Source: Leguminivora glycinivorella (lineage: Eukaryota; Arthropoda; Insecta; Lepidoptera; Tortricidae). From it: a stretch of DNA of 64,000 nucleotides. Made by a program: the position numbers and the translations under genes. This document shows, in pieces, positions 21,301 through 29,421 of the stretch. The notes beneath the pieces were generated by a model that did not search any database, was not told the origin of the DNA, and worked only from the letters and a program-made list of their open reading frames with translations. Position 1 is the first letter of the stretch; each line of letters opens with the position of its first letter. The stretch spans positions 25,051,085 to 25,115,084 of the forward strand of contig NC_062975.1 in NCBI RefSeq assembly GCF_023078275.1, in the 5' to 3' direction.

Positions 21301-21394
21301 CCCGCTGCGGCTCAAGTTCGACATCATGATGAAGCATTGCGACAAGTTTCAGCTCAGGCTCGAGCACAGAAATAAGGAAAGCAACGAATCATGA
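12199..21394 (+). CDS. Cytochrome P450, CYP4 clan (CYP340/341-like), complete 10-exon gene
   Basis: Heme monooxygenase of the microsomal type, expected on the ER membrane and reduced by cytochrome P450 reductase; substrate unknown. Exons: 12199-12358, 12927-13016, 13159-13272, 13810-13995, 15246-15442, 16004-16052, 17158-17341, 18092-18243, 19678-19854, 21198-21394. All introns are GT/AG and the joined frame is 502 codons including TGA. Seen in the protein: anchor 2-16, basic 17-23, proline-rich hinge YPLGKPSYPLIGHG, helix-C W125RGRR, I-helix AGTDTS 298-303, E356TLR359, PERF 412-415, and heme loop F428 to G437 with Cys435. The length is normal for the family. Oddity: the heme loop reads FSYSLRNCIG, with Ser431 where Gly is usual. 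The family assignment is from memory of lepidopteran P450s; CYP4 proper is the alternative. In Lepidoptera such enzymes act in detoxification, olfaction or pheromone chemistry (family knowledge). Confidence 0.95.
12927..13016 (+). CDS. P450 exon 2
   Basis: 90 nt, phase 1 on both sides. Acceptor TATTTTTAG and donor TTG|GTAAGA. It encodes the first beta-sheet region, including GGLGCFWLASKLYV, where clan-4 P450s have the (F)RxWxG..L.V segment. Confidence 0.9.
13159..13272 (+). CDS. P450 exon 3
   Basis: 114 nt, phase 1 on both sides. It encodes ITDPEALELLSK and GNGLIFAPG, the typical '.DPE..E.(I/L)L' helix and the G.GL(I/L)...G turn ahead of helix C. Confidence 0.93.
13318..13442. mobile_element. 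Family J element in P450 intron 3
   Basis: CAGTGTGCGTAGCCGAATG at the left and GCCATTTGGCTACAGGGTCTG at the right form the family J inverted ends. No exact target duplication was seen. Confidence 0.65.
13488..13799. mobile_element. Family L element filling the 3' half of P450 intron 3
   Basis: The ends are AATAGGGATGACGACTAC and the complement of AATAGGCAAGACGACTAA. The interior (ACTCCGGAACTTTGATGCTC, TGACGTCA blocks, GTCCGTCAGTTAGAT) is shared with 37058-37377 and 38977-39765. Its right end stops 10 nt before exon 4, so it supplies the T-rich tract of that acceptor. Confidence 0.8.
13810..13995 (+). CDS. P450 exon 4: helix C
   Basis: 186 nt, phase 1 on both sides. KIWRGRRKIMAPTF is the helix-C WRxxR motif, whose Trp and Arg contact the heme propionate. 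HARAGSGDFYFWDYITTYTF and DSICG are typical of clan 4. Confidence 0.95.
14093..14513 (-). mobile_element. Family A element in P450 intron 4, left arm
   Basis: Full-length minus-strand copy with all modules. It meets the plus-strand copy at 14513, so the pair forms an inverted repeat. Confidence 0.9.
14513..14960 (+). mobile_element. Family A element in P450 intron 4, right arm
   Basis: Near-full plus-strand copy beginning TGTTATACAAGGGGGCAAAG and ending GAGCTAGTGAGGGGAAAA. Compared with its partner it carries small changes around 14545-14570 and a short insertion near 14870. Confidence 0.9.
15246..15442 (+). CDS. P450 exon 5
   Basis: 197 nt, entered in phase 1 and left in phase 0. ETVLGVELNAQ is the clan-4 ET.MG....AQ motif in helix F. 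SPWLYWDWVFKRT follows, matching the P.(L)..(D)..F region. Donor GAG|GTAGGC. Confidence 0.93.
15478..15700. repeat. (CTAT)n and LINE-type fragments in P450 intron 5
   Basis: A short CTAT microsatellite is followed by GCCCGTCTTCGGACATAGGC then CTCCTCTCCATTCCTCCATG, a block frequent in lepidopteran LINE untranslated regions. GGGCTTACTCATGGCCACAG follows and recurs at about 43370. Confidence 0.45.
16004..16052 (+). CDS. P450 exon 6, micro-exon
   Basis: 49 nt, phase 0 to phase 1, bounded by TTTTAG and TCTG|GTAAGT. It encodes TLRNKRKQLESGAVQS, the charged helix-G/H linker. It is needed to keep the frame between exons 5 and 7. Confidence 0.85.
16333..16577. mobile_element. Foldback element in P450 intron 6
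   Basis: Arms of about 75 bp: AAAATTAGCGTAAGTCGATA and TTAACTCGCTGTCAGTTTTG at the left are mirrored at the right, separated by an AT-rich centre. Target duplication not resolved. Confidence 0.75.
16595..17047. mobile_element. hAT-like foldback element in P450 intron 6
   Basis: The ends are CAGGGAGCGTACTTTTC and its complement, and the arms extend about 115 bp. Flanks are CTCATTAT (16587-16594) and CTTATTAT (17048-17055), an 8-bp duplication with one mismatch. CAGGG termini with 8-bp duplications are typical of hAT. Confidence 0.85.
17158..17341 (+). CDS. P450 exon 7: I-helix
   Basis: 184 nt, phase 1 in and phase 2 out. IVSAGTDTSAVGTAFTAL is the I-helix with the oxygen-activating (A/G)GxDT(T/S). 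LSRHPRVQEKVYDE follows as in most P450s (L..HP..Q.K...E). Confidence 0.96.
17400..17580 (+). mobile_element. LINE-type 3' tail in P450 intron 7
   Basis: The segment ends TGAATAAACGTCTTTATTAT with further TTATT repeats, typical of a retroposed 3' end. No coding part is recognisable. Confidence 0.35.
17664..17786. mobile_element. Small hAT-like element in P450 intron 7
   Basis: The ends are CAGTGGCGTGGCGT and the complement of CAGTGGCGTAGCGT. CAGTGGCGTAGC is a classic hAT terminus. The flanks CTAGGTAG and CTAGCTTT agree only in CTAG, so the target duplication has decayed or been altered. Confidence 0.7.
17858..18040 (+). mobile_element. Family E (LINE/SINE-type) copy in P450 intron 7
   Basis: It starts ACTAGCTTTTACCCGCGGCT and ends CCCATTTATAATATTACTAT. 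The same unit is at 49712-49952 (minus) and 56157-56340. No ORF. Confidence 0.7.
18092..18243 (+). CDS. P450 exon 8: helix K
   Basis: 152 nt, phase 2 in and phase 1 out. It encodes WQDLPKLNYLEAVIKETLRL then YPPAPVVVR. E356 and R359 form the ExxR motif of the heme core. Donor CTGC|GTACGT. Confidence 0.96.
18349..19653. mobile_element. Inverted-repeat element with GTCAGGGAAA subterminal arrays in P450 intron 8
   Basis: The ends are CAGGGTGTCCACT and its exact complement, flanked by CTTAAC on both sides (18343-18348 and 19654-19659). Both ends carry arrays of GTCAGGGAAA and GGTCATGGAAAGTCAGG. The internal 1 kb is AT-rich with CGCGCTCGCTTCGCTCGCG palindromes and no ORF of note. Confidence 0.8.
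19678..19854 (+). CDS. P450 exon 9: PERF and heme-binding loop
   Basis: 177 nt, phase 1 on both sides. It encodes NGTTLAPGTGLMLHFWGTHR, then YWGPDAEQFRPERF and FAPFSYSLRNCIG. Cys435 is the axial heme ligand. The Gly of FxxGxRxCxG is Ser (codon TCG). The remaining motif positions are intact. Confidence 0.95.
19894..20224. repeat. Dispersed repeat, left arm of a 5.5-kb-spaced inverted pair
   Basis: It matches the reverse complement of about 25752-26063 along its whole length, including GGCGGCCGAGCGTGTCAGAT, CTCAGGCCCTTGAGTGTT and CAACTCAGTGGATTTCACTG. The minus-strand ORF at 19929-20231 is only part of this repeat. Confidence 0.8.
20318..20580 (+). mobile_element. tRNA-derived SINE
   Basis: The head (20318-20390) has an A-box-like TGGCGCAGTCGGTAGTGACC and B-box GGTTCGAATCC, matching RNA polymerase III promoter spacing. 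The body GTGATGAGCACAGATATATT and a TTATT-rich tail follow. An older minus-strand relative is at 23768-23998. This is not a functional tRNA: the arms do not fold cleanly and the body continues. Confidence 0.75.
21198..21394 (+). CDS. P450 exon 10: C-terminus
   Basis: 197 nt, phase 1 to the stop TGA (21392-21394). GANYAIMSTKTNLSNLLRRY is helix L plus the following strand, and the basic hydrophilic tail ends HRNKESNES. No AATAAA is obvious in the next 300 bp because a repeat begins about 30 bp downstream. Confidence 0.93.
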
Positions 21395-21962
21395 TCATAA
21401 TAGTGTGTTTATTTCTAAGAATATACCAAGTGCTAGTCGGACTCGCCCACCGAGGGTTCCGTACAAATTTTAAATAGTTAAAATAATCTCGTTTTTCAGA
21501 TAACTCTAAAGACTGTATATTATGTTTATGTATGTACTAAGTATAATGATGAGCATGATTGTGTACAGCGCCATCTCTTGGTGAATTCGCTATCTATATT
21601 GCGCGACCTGTATAGAATGTTGGGTTTTCAGGGATAATTTTTTATAATGTTAACCGATTTCGGCAGTTTTTATTTTATTTGAAAAAAAGATATTTTACGT
21701 AAAATCTCGTATTCATTTCAAGAACGGTATACATCCGCAAGGGTGGGTAAATCGAAAGTAAAAATCTGAAAGTTTTTTGTTAATTAAAAAAAAGTTTCCA
21801 AAATACAGACATGATTTTATTTTTCCTGTAATATATGGGATAAAACCAATGTTTCGTAAAATTTTATATTTTCCTTCAAAATTATTTTTTTCCGCAATGA
21901 AACAATTATAAAAAATAGTTTTGATATTACAATTTGAGCTTTTTCTAACGATACCCCACTTG

Positions 21963-23363
21963 CCTCCAGGACCACCAAGTTGAATTCCTAAAATGTTGGA
22001 TTTGCAAAAAGTTGAATTTGCAGGATGTTGAATGTTAAAATGTTGAATTTGCATTATGTTGAGTTCTTTTTATGTCCAAATTGCATAAAGTTGAATTTGC
22101 AGCTTGTTGAATCCTAAAATGTTGAATTTGCAGAAAGTTGACTTTGCGGTATGGTGAACCCTAAAATGTTGAATTTCCATAAGATTAAATTCGCAGTAGG
22201 TACCTACAGGGTATAGCAAAGGTCCCGAGTGATACTTTAACAGCTGATAGGGTTACTAATGACCCTAAGTGTGATACAAGTGAAAAAATTTCGTAGTTCG
22301 AAAAAAATGAGTTTCGATTTTTTCCGCTTAAATAGCAATCAGGGTATTGGTCTTGTCGGCTGTTGAAGTAAGGTGCATTGGGGTAATTTCGAACGTAGTC
22401 TAATTTTGAAAGTCACATAAAAATCACCATTATTTCCCTCATATCAAGATTCCCCTTTCGAAATTACCCGAGCATTTCTGTATGTCGAAATTATCTCAAA
22501 GCAACCTATTGACTTTTATTTATTTATTTATTTATTTAAACTTTATTGCACAAATTATCAATAAAAAGTACAAATGGCGGACTTAACGCCTTAAGGCATT
22601 CTCTACCAGTCAACCATTGGGCAAAACAGAGATAGTTAGTTTGGTGCACAATATTATAAAGCCAGTATGAGATTGTAATGATTAAATACAAGTCGATACC
22701 TACTATTATAAAATAAACATACACAAATACAATAAATAAACCTACATATATATTAGTATAATACAAATATATAAATAAAATACACATACATAAATAAATA
22801 AATGTACCTAGTGCGAGACATCAAGTAGACTTTAATTTCGAATGTTTGCAAATAAGTGCTTACGCAACTTGCTTTTAAAAGAGAGTTTACTCTGAGCTTG
22901 CCTGATAGGCAGAGGGAGGGAGGGAGGGACTTTTGTTACATGCTATATAGTTTCAGGGCATATTTAAGTCCCAAGACTCCACTGATGAGCCTTTTCGAAG
23001 CATAATGCCTTAAAATTTTGTTCCCCGTTACAGCAATGGGTTAAATACAGTCTGAAGACTGAAATTCATGACCATCAAAGGTACATTTTTTTCTCCTATT
23101 AGGACCAAAAAGCTCGCGATTCTGAGTAGAAATCATATTAAAAAATACCCATGTTAAAAAAAGATTCCAGGAATATAAACTTGAGTTCCTAAAATGTTGA
23201 AATCCCAAAATGTTGAAAGTATACATTTTGAGAATTCAACTTTTTGATATTTCAACGTTATGAGAATTCAACATTTTGCGAAACTGAAAAAAATCAACAT
23301 TCTGGGAAAGTCAACGTTTCGGGATTTCAACATTTTAGGAATTCAACCTGGTGGTCCGGGAGG
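21963..23363. mobile_element. hAT-like element built of GTTGAATT repeats, 8-bp target duplication
   Basis: The ends are CCTCCAGGACCACCAAGTTG and the complement of CCTCCCGGACCACCAGGTTG, and the match continues through GAATTCCTAAAATGTTG. CCCACTTG flanks both sides exactly (21955-21962, 23364-23371). Degenerate arrays of GTTGAATTTGCA (left) and its GAATTCAACATTTT counterpart (right) fill about 200 bp at each end. A LINE-like 3' end (22505-22950, reversed) sits inside. No transposase ORF. Confidence 0.9.
22505..22950 (-). mobile_element. LINE-type 3' end inside the GTTGAATT element
   Basis: A (TTTA)n run is followed by CTTTATTGCACAA then TACAAATGGCGGACTTAACG and CCTTAAGGCATTCTCTACCA. This arrangement is common where a LINE 3' end lies on the minus strand in lepidopteran DNA. 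Confidence 0.5.
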
Positions 23364-23767
23364 CCCACTTGACCTAGTAAATTGACATTTACAGTTTGCC
23401 CCCTTTTCATTTTGGCCAATTGCTATAATTGATATTAATAAATTTAAAAAAGATATACCTTCAGCTTGTAGAGGTTAACAATGTTCATAACTATTCCAAA
23501 TTTCAAATCGATGGCATAAGTATCGAGATATTTAGAAATGTGACAGACAGACAGACAGACGGATAGAGCGGCGCCATAAGGGTTTCTTTTGTACCTTTTT
23601 GGTACGGAACCCTAAAAATACAAATACAAAAAAATCATAAATATTTGTTGGTAAACGAATGTATTTTCCTTATACGAGTTTGTCGCTCTAAAGTCTAAAG
23701 TTATAAAGAAAGTAGTATTTTTCATCCATTATTGGAGCTGGAAAACTGCACACCTTCTGTGATGGAA

Positions 23768-23998
23768 CAAGAATAAATAAATATATAAATATTGGGGATA
23801 CCTTACACAGATCAACATAGCCCCAAACTAAGCAAAGCTTGTACTATGGGTGCTAAGCGACGATATACATACTTAAATAGATAATTACATACTTATATAC
23901 ATAGAAAACATCCATGACTCAGGAACAAATATCTGTGCTCATCACACAAATAAATGCTCTTAGCAGGCAGGGTCACTACCGACTGAGCGGTCGTCAAG
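23768..23998 (-). mobile_element. Degraded SINE, minus strand
   Basis: It is the reversed relative of 20318-20580: TATCTGTGCTCATCACA, GCAGGCAGGGTCACTACCGA and an AATAAATA tail. The B box is mostly lost. Confidence 0.6.
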
Positions 23999-24237
23999 AA
24001 AAAATGTAGGTACGATCAACAATTTACAAGGAACATTAACAAATTCAATTTGGGGTTGTTGGAATTGTCTCGAAAGTTAATGTTATTAGTAGTCTTTACA
24101 AGTAAAATATTTATTTGCCGAAAACATATTTCATATTCAATTACTGGGGGTCCATTACTGGAGATTTGACGTCCATGACTGGAGAAAAAACACCTAGTAT
24201 TAATTTGTATAATTATATAAGAAACTAAGACTAAACG

Positions 24238-24597
24238 CTAGCTAATGTCTAAAATAGGCCCTTGCGGCATTGTACCAAGGATACTGGCGACATTTCCTCG
24301 CTGAATCGCAATGCTGATACGTTGTGCGAGGAAGTCGCCAGCTCTTCGGTCACCAGTTACCTCAACCAGATGCTTCGCGATTTCTGTGAACAACTTGTTC
24401 GCGCTGGGACCCCATGGACCTAGAGTTTCTACGCCAAAAGGTACAAAAATGTATTCTTTGCCAAGACTTTTGTATTTATTACGTTTCATAATTTCGGCAC
24501 TTTCTGCCGCTGCGCCCGCTTTTATCTTGGTCCGTTGGAGGTGAGACGGTGCCAATGTGTCTACGCAGGTAGCATCCCACGCTAACATTCGTCCCAT
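24238..24597 (-). pseudogene. Transposon-derived ORF fragment (LGPWG family)
   Basis: A 119-codon minus-strand frame contains WDATCVDTLAPSHL, AAAESAEIMKRNKY, FVPFGVETLGPWGPSA and QRISIAIQRGNVAS. I recognise this conserved block from the C-terminal part of ORFs linked to reverse-transcriptase elements in many invertebrates; its activity is unknown to me. No reverse transcriptase is found nearby, so it is a fragment. It starts exactly at a palindrome. Confidence 0.6.
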
Positions 24598-24625
24598 ACT
24601 ATAAAATTTATAGTATGGGACGAAT
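24587..24625. repeat. 39-bp perfect palindrome
   Basis: Arms of 19 bp with a single central base. The core CGTCCCATACTATAAA is mirrored by TTTATAGTATGGGACG. It overlaps the start of the ORF fragment at 24238-24597. Confidence 0.85.
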
Positions 24626-24872
24626 TATAGTATAAATTATTAGCGACTAGTTTCAATCTCATTTCTATCGGATTACCGTCCATTAGCCCAAGTGTTATAT
24701 TAAGATTAAAAGGCACAAAATATTGTAATTAATATGTGTAATTTCCTGACTTATTAACCTAAAAGAGGTTCAATGAGATTCTTATTACCAGTAAGTGTGT
24801 TGAAAAATAAACTACAAAGTGCATACAAATAATCGGAACGTCTAAATTACATACAAAAGTTTCTCGTGCAGG

Positions 24873-25380
24873 AAAAAACCGGCCAAGAGCGTGTCGGGCC
24901 ACGCTCAGTGTAGGGTTCCGTAGTTTTCCGTATTTTTCTCAAAAACTACTGAACCTATCAAGTTCAATACAATTTTCCTAGAAAGTCTTTATAAAGTTCT
25001 ACTTTTGTGATTTTTTTCATATTTTTTAAACATATGGTTCAAAAGTTAGAGGGGGGGACGCACTTTTTTTTCCTTTAGGAGCGATTATTTCCGAAAATAT
25101 AAATATTATCAAAAAACGATCTTAGTAAACCCTTATTCATTTTTAAATAATCACACGTTGGGGTTGGAATGAAAAAAAATATCAGCCCCCACTTTACATG
25201 TAGGGGGGGTACCCTAATAAAACATTTTTTCCATTTTTTATTTTTGCACTTTGTTGGCGTGATTGATATACATATTGGTACCAAATTTCAGCTTTCTAGT
25301 GCTAACGGTTACTGAGATTATCCGCGGACGGACGGACGGACGGACGGACGGACGGACGGACGGACGGACGGACGGACACC
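24873..25380 (+). mobile_element. Family C element ending in (GGAC)13
   Basis: It starts AACCGGCCAAGAGCGTGTCG and contains GTAGGGTTCCGTAG, the AGAGGGGGGGACGCAC and CCCCCACTTTACATGTAGGG blocks and TATCCGCGGACGG. The usual right end (CTACGGAACCCTAAAAA) is replaced by a tRNA-like unit after the microsatellite (25326-25377). Confidence 0.8.
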
Positions 25381-25496
25381 AAAGAAAAAGCGATTAAGGC
25401 CACTGGTGGCGAAGCCGGGAATAGAACCTGGGTCTCCAGCTATCGCGGCTGATGTGCTCAATCCACTACACCACCCCGACCGTTTTCTTTGGTGTA
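25379..25496 (-). mobile_element. tRNA-derived SINE-like unit with inverted ends
   Basis: On the minus strand: GGTGGTGTAGTGGATTGAGC (A-box-like), CAGGTTCTATTCCCGGCTTC (B-box-like) and CCACCAGTGGCC. The outer ACACCAAAGAAAA and TTTTCTTTGGTGT are inverted copies. It joins directly to the family C microsatellite. Confidence 0.55.
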
Positions 25497-25751
25497 TGTT
25501 ATCTAAATATTTCAGTTTATAATTCATATATAGTAGTGTTACTAGTAAAAAACAAGTAAGTAGGTTATGTTCAGTGTCTTTTGTGTAGGTATATTTTTAC
25601 TTTGGTTAGTAAAAAAATATAATAAAATAATTTGATTTGTTCCCTATATCGATAGTTTATTATTTAGTTAAGTTATTTTAGGCAAATCTTCTTTGCACGT
25701 CTATTCATACTACCAAATACTACAATATAAGTACCTACCATAGATGTCATA

Positions 25752-26063
25752 TATACCATAGATCAAGCAAATGTATCTACTTAGCGTGTCAAATGAACTC
25801 AGTGAAATCCACTGAGTTGTCCGTCTTTGATCGCAGCTTGCAGCTTTCGGGCGTAAATTTTTGTAAGTTGAAGTCAATATAAACATTAAAAATGCCTCGT
25901 TACGTGATATTTAATTGATACAACACAAAAATTATGAACACTCAAGGGCCTGAGACATATTTAAAATCACAGGCAAGTAACAACTTCAGTACAAAATCTG
26001 ACACGCTCGGCCGCCATACAAATAGATGAACTTGTTTCTTCTACGTAAATCTAATTCTGTGGT
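25752..26063. repeat. Dispersed repeat, right arm of the inverted pair
   Basis: Reverse-complement partner of 19894-20224, ending CTAATTCTGTGGT. It is roughly 90 percent similar by eye with small indels. Confidence 0.8.
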
Positions 26064-26507
26064 ACCTACTGAACTGTCACCGCATGGTAGGTACCAGAAT
26101 AGCAGCGCCATCTTGACAATAGTCATATAGGCATTTCTGGATGGGCTTTACGCCATTTGTACCTACCTACTTTTTTCTTGTGCAATAAAGATTAAAGAAA
26201 TAAATAAATATATAAGCACAGAAACTCAAAGAATGGTTTTAAATGGTGGAATGGTTGGTTGGATTGTGTGTGTTTTATATTTAGATCGAGTGCAAAATGA
26301 GTATGTTTTTTTTTTCAATAATTTGAGCAAATAGCAATGTAAAATATTTTAAACAGTAAAAAGATGGACGTAACTAAACGCAAAAACGTGATGGTCACTT
26401 GACAAACTGTTTTTGAGGTGTCACTTCTAAAATTGGCATATTCCTGGCACTGGTGTCTAGCATTTTATTAGTTGGAAGTGGCAATACTGAACGTTAAGCA
26501 TTTAACG

Positions 26508-26672
26508 CTGCTCGGTTACCTCACAGTTACCGCCTGTCAAAAACGCGAACAGTCAACCTGTCATATCTCACTCATAAAAGTATGGTACGTGTTCACCTAC
26601 ACGAGCTTAGACTGTGTGCTGGGAACGCGCTTCTTTCATATATTTGATCGCCAGTGTCCGAGGTGTGCCAAG
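26508..26672. repeat. Dispersed repeat, copy 1
   Basis: It shares CTCGGTTACCTC.CAGTTACC, GTTCACCTACACGAG, AGACTGTGTGCT and ATTTGATCGCCAGTGTCC with 30943-31088. No coding content. Confidence 0.6.
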
Positions 26673-26764
26673 GGTGTGTAAGTCATAACATACCTATTAC
26701 ATTTCGGTATGTATACTCGTATCCACAGTGTATAGATGGTTGAAGCAAACACGAACTAGAACGT

Positions 26765-27270
26765 AAAAAACCGGCCAAGAGCGTGTCGGGCCACGCTCAG
26801 TGTAGGGTTCCGTAGTTTTTCGTATTTTTCTCAAAAACTACTAAACCGATCAAGTTGAAAACAATTTTCCTAGAAAGTCTTTATAAAGTTCTACTTTTGT
26901 GATTTTTTTCATATTTTTCAAACTATGGTTCAAAAGTTAGAGGGGGAGACACACTTTTTTCCTTTAGGAGCGATTATTTCCACAACTATTAATATTATCA
27001 AAAAACGATTTTAGTAAACCCTTATTCATTTTTAAATACCTATCCAACAATATATTACACGTTAGGGTTGGAATGAAAAAAAATATCAGTCCCCACTTTA
27101 CATGTAGGGGGGTACCCTAACAAAACATTTTTTTTTTCACTTTTTATTTTACCACTTTGTCGGCTAGTGCTTAGTGCTAACGGTCACTAAGATTATCCGC
27201 GGACGGACGGACGGACAGACAGACATGGTGAAACTATAAGGGTTCCTAGTTGACTACGGAACCCTAAAAA
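26765..27270 (+). mobile_element. Family C element, complete
   Basis: It runs from AAAAAACCGGCCAAGAGCGT to GACTACGGAACCCTAAAAA. The tail microsatellite is GGACGG then CAGACAGACATGG. Internal CCACTTTACATGTAGGG is retained. Confidence 0.85.
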
Positions 27271-27606
27271 GCAAACTTCATACCTACGTTATGTTTGTTT
27301 CTAAATTATGACTAATTTATAAATCAACGTAGCCCATTGTTTAGAACATGGTTTCAGCAAGGTGAAAAGTGTATACGTCGTGGTTAGTTTATGTGTTATT
27401 TTATTATTATGACGCCTACGAATTCTATAAAAATCGGATAACAATGTTTTTTTTAGTTTAGTTTTTGAGTCGGCTGGTTCCTGGTGCGCCGAAGCCAAGG
27501 ATTTTCTGAAGGCCCTGTGGGTAAACGCTTGCGGGATAGGGGTTGTGATCCTAGATCGGGTTCATACCTGCAGGGTTAGCAACTTAGCACATGATTGTCG
27601 CGAGAG

Positions 27607-27690
27607 TATGTCGCCGCGAGATAGACTACCCGTCCTTATGTTATTAATACAGTTAGAAGAAGACGTGTCAATCTATCTCGCGGCGACATA
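27607..27690. repeat. 19-bp inverted repeat around a 43-bp loop
   Basis: TATGTCGCCGCGAGATAGA and its exact complement. A related GTCTATCTCGCGGCGACAT is near 44195. Probably a small decayed foldback element. Confidence 0.6.
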
Positions 27691-28210
27691 CTGCTACTGC
27701 TAGGCCTACTGGTACAACGTATAGGTAATTAGGTATCTTTGGCTATGCGGCGCGGCATCGCCGCGGCTGGTATTTTTGGGACGTTTGTTCCGGGTAGGTA
27801 CTGACCGGGTTAGGATAATAAGGTTTTTATTAAGTGTATTGTATGTTATGGTAATGTTTTATATTGACGAAACCTTAGGTGGATGAACACTCTGTTATAT
27901 GACGAAGCTTGCACTGTGGATCTGGACGTATGTATTTTTAAATTATTTCTTTTGATGAATAAAGCATTTTCTTTGTAAGTCGGTACGTTTTTTATGTTCT
28001 TTACTAACCACCGTTAAGACATTCGCCCGTAGAAGATTTACACACTGTATGTCTTTGCCACAAGCAAAACAAGTGGCTCGTCGCAATGATTAAAGCATCA
28101 ATTGCTTGCTCCAGTAATTGTGGTAATTAGTTATATTCGGTTCCCGCGGGTTCGAAGCGGTTCTTAGGCCGCTCGAATAGTGTTGTCGCTTAGTCACATA
28201 TTATTAAGTT

Positions 28211-28594
28211 AGCCGCACGTGCCAATATTGATACCCGAGCAAGCGAAAGATTCCAATATTGAACCGCGAGCGTAGCGAGTGGTTCAAAAAGTGGAATTTT
28301 GAGCACTGCGAGGGTTTCAAAGCACGAAGGTTAAACAAAATTCGCCACCGAGTGAAACACAAAATTTTTCACCACACCAACACGATCAAAATACTAACTT
28401 TAAAACATCAAACTAAATCACATCCATCAATCTATTCAATATTTATGATTCAAAATCATCATTGGTAAATTCTACCAGTCGGCTTATGACATCAAGTTAC
28501 AATTTGTATGAAATTACTTTGCACTCTTGTGGATAAAATGCAATTTTGCTATCTGTTTTCGAATAGCACAGTAAGCCAGTTGGAGTGGTGAAAA
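28211..28594 (+). mobile_element. Family B element, left terminus missing
   Basis: It matches 9010-9412 from GCCGCACGTGCCAATATTGA to GTTGGAGTGGTGAAAA. The AAGGGGGCAAAG terminus is absent. Confidence 0.75.
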
Positions 28595-29234
28595 GTCATT
28601 TATTTCTGGCCAGGTTTTATATCATGAAATTCTTGCTCTCCTGCTGAGAGTGCTGAGTCTGCAGATACCCTAGCAATAACATTCTATAAAGTACAGGGTG
28701 TTTAATGTATTAAGTACATTACATCTTGAATGATTATTTGTACTCATAGGTGTATTTGGCATTGGCATTTATCACATACCTAGTTTGTGGTTTGCTTAGT
28801 AGGTATACAGCGCGTAAACCTAATAAGGGCGATAAATGAAACAAGGCATATAATTCAATATTGTTATCATCAATTAAGAGGTGTTTTTGAGTTACTCTTA
28901 ATTTTTAGCCCATAATTAATTTTTGAAAAATTTCCCAGCAGCAATGTACTGTAAACGTGGTTGCGATGACAATCAATGACAACTGTCAACGAGCGTTTAA
29001 CGCGAGTGTGTTTGCATTACGTTGCGGGCCGAATTAATTTGTATGGATAAAAAAAATATTTCAATTTTAAGTAAAAGTTATCTAATTCCATTTTTTATGT
29101 CCTATACTCACCACCGTCAAGAGGTTCGCCCGTTTACACCCTGTATAGGAAATTAAACACTTCTTTTATTATTTGATTGCCGATTTTTTGTGTTACCACG
29201 TATGTTGTGGTACATTTTAATGTTAAATACGTAT
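28595..29234. other. Unassigned AT-rich stretch
   Basis: No gene, splice-framed exon or clear repeat boundary was found. Confidence 0.4.
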
Positions 29235-29421
29235 AATGAGGAGGCACACTCAAAAATTATGACAGATGGTGCCACCTTATTAGTCCATTGCACAGATAAA
29301 GAATTTCACACGTGAGAGCTAGAAGAAGTTTTTTTCTCTCACACATTATGAATGACAGTGACATGCCTAGACGCTTGCACAGGCGCCGCCTGGCGGGATA
29401 AAATATCAGTGTGTCTCCTCT
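29235..29421 (-). mobile_element. Family N element, copy 2
   Basis: The ends are ATGAGGAGGCACACT and the complement of AGAGGAGACACACTGATAT. It shares the GGTGCCACCTTATTAGTCCA and GGCGCCGCCTGGCGGGATAA blocks with the other two copies. Confidence 0.8.

Larger units (their letters stand above)
21425..23617. mobile_element. Non-autonomous repeat interrupted by a 1.4-kb element
   Basis: The left end GTGCTAGTCGGACTCGCCCA with CCGAGGGTTCCGTAC pairs with the right end GTACGGAACCCTAAAAA. GACAGACAGACAGACGGATA and GCGGCGCCATAAGGG precede that right end. Without the insertion at 21963-23363 it would be about 0.8 kb. Confidence 0.6.

Noticed and set aside
21980..22200. CRISPR-like spaced repeats (GTTGAATT)
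   Set aside because: Spacing and units are degenerate, spacers are not uniform, and the array is the end of a transposon in a eukaryotic genome.
25318..25527. ORF with repeated VRPS residues
   Set aside because: It is translation of the (GGAC)n microsatellite and the adjoining tRNA-like unit.
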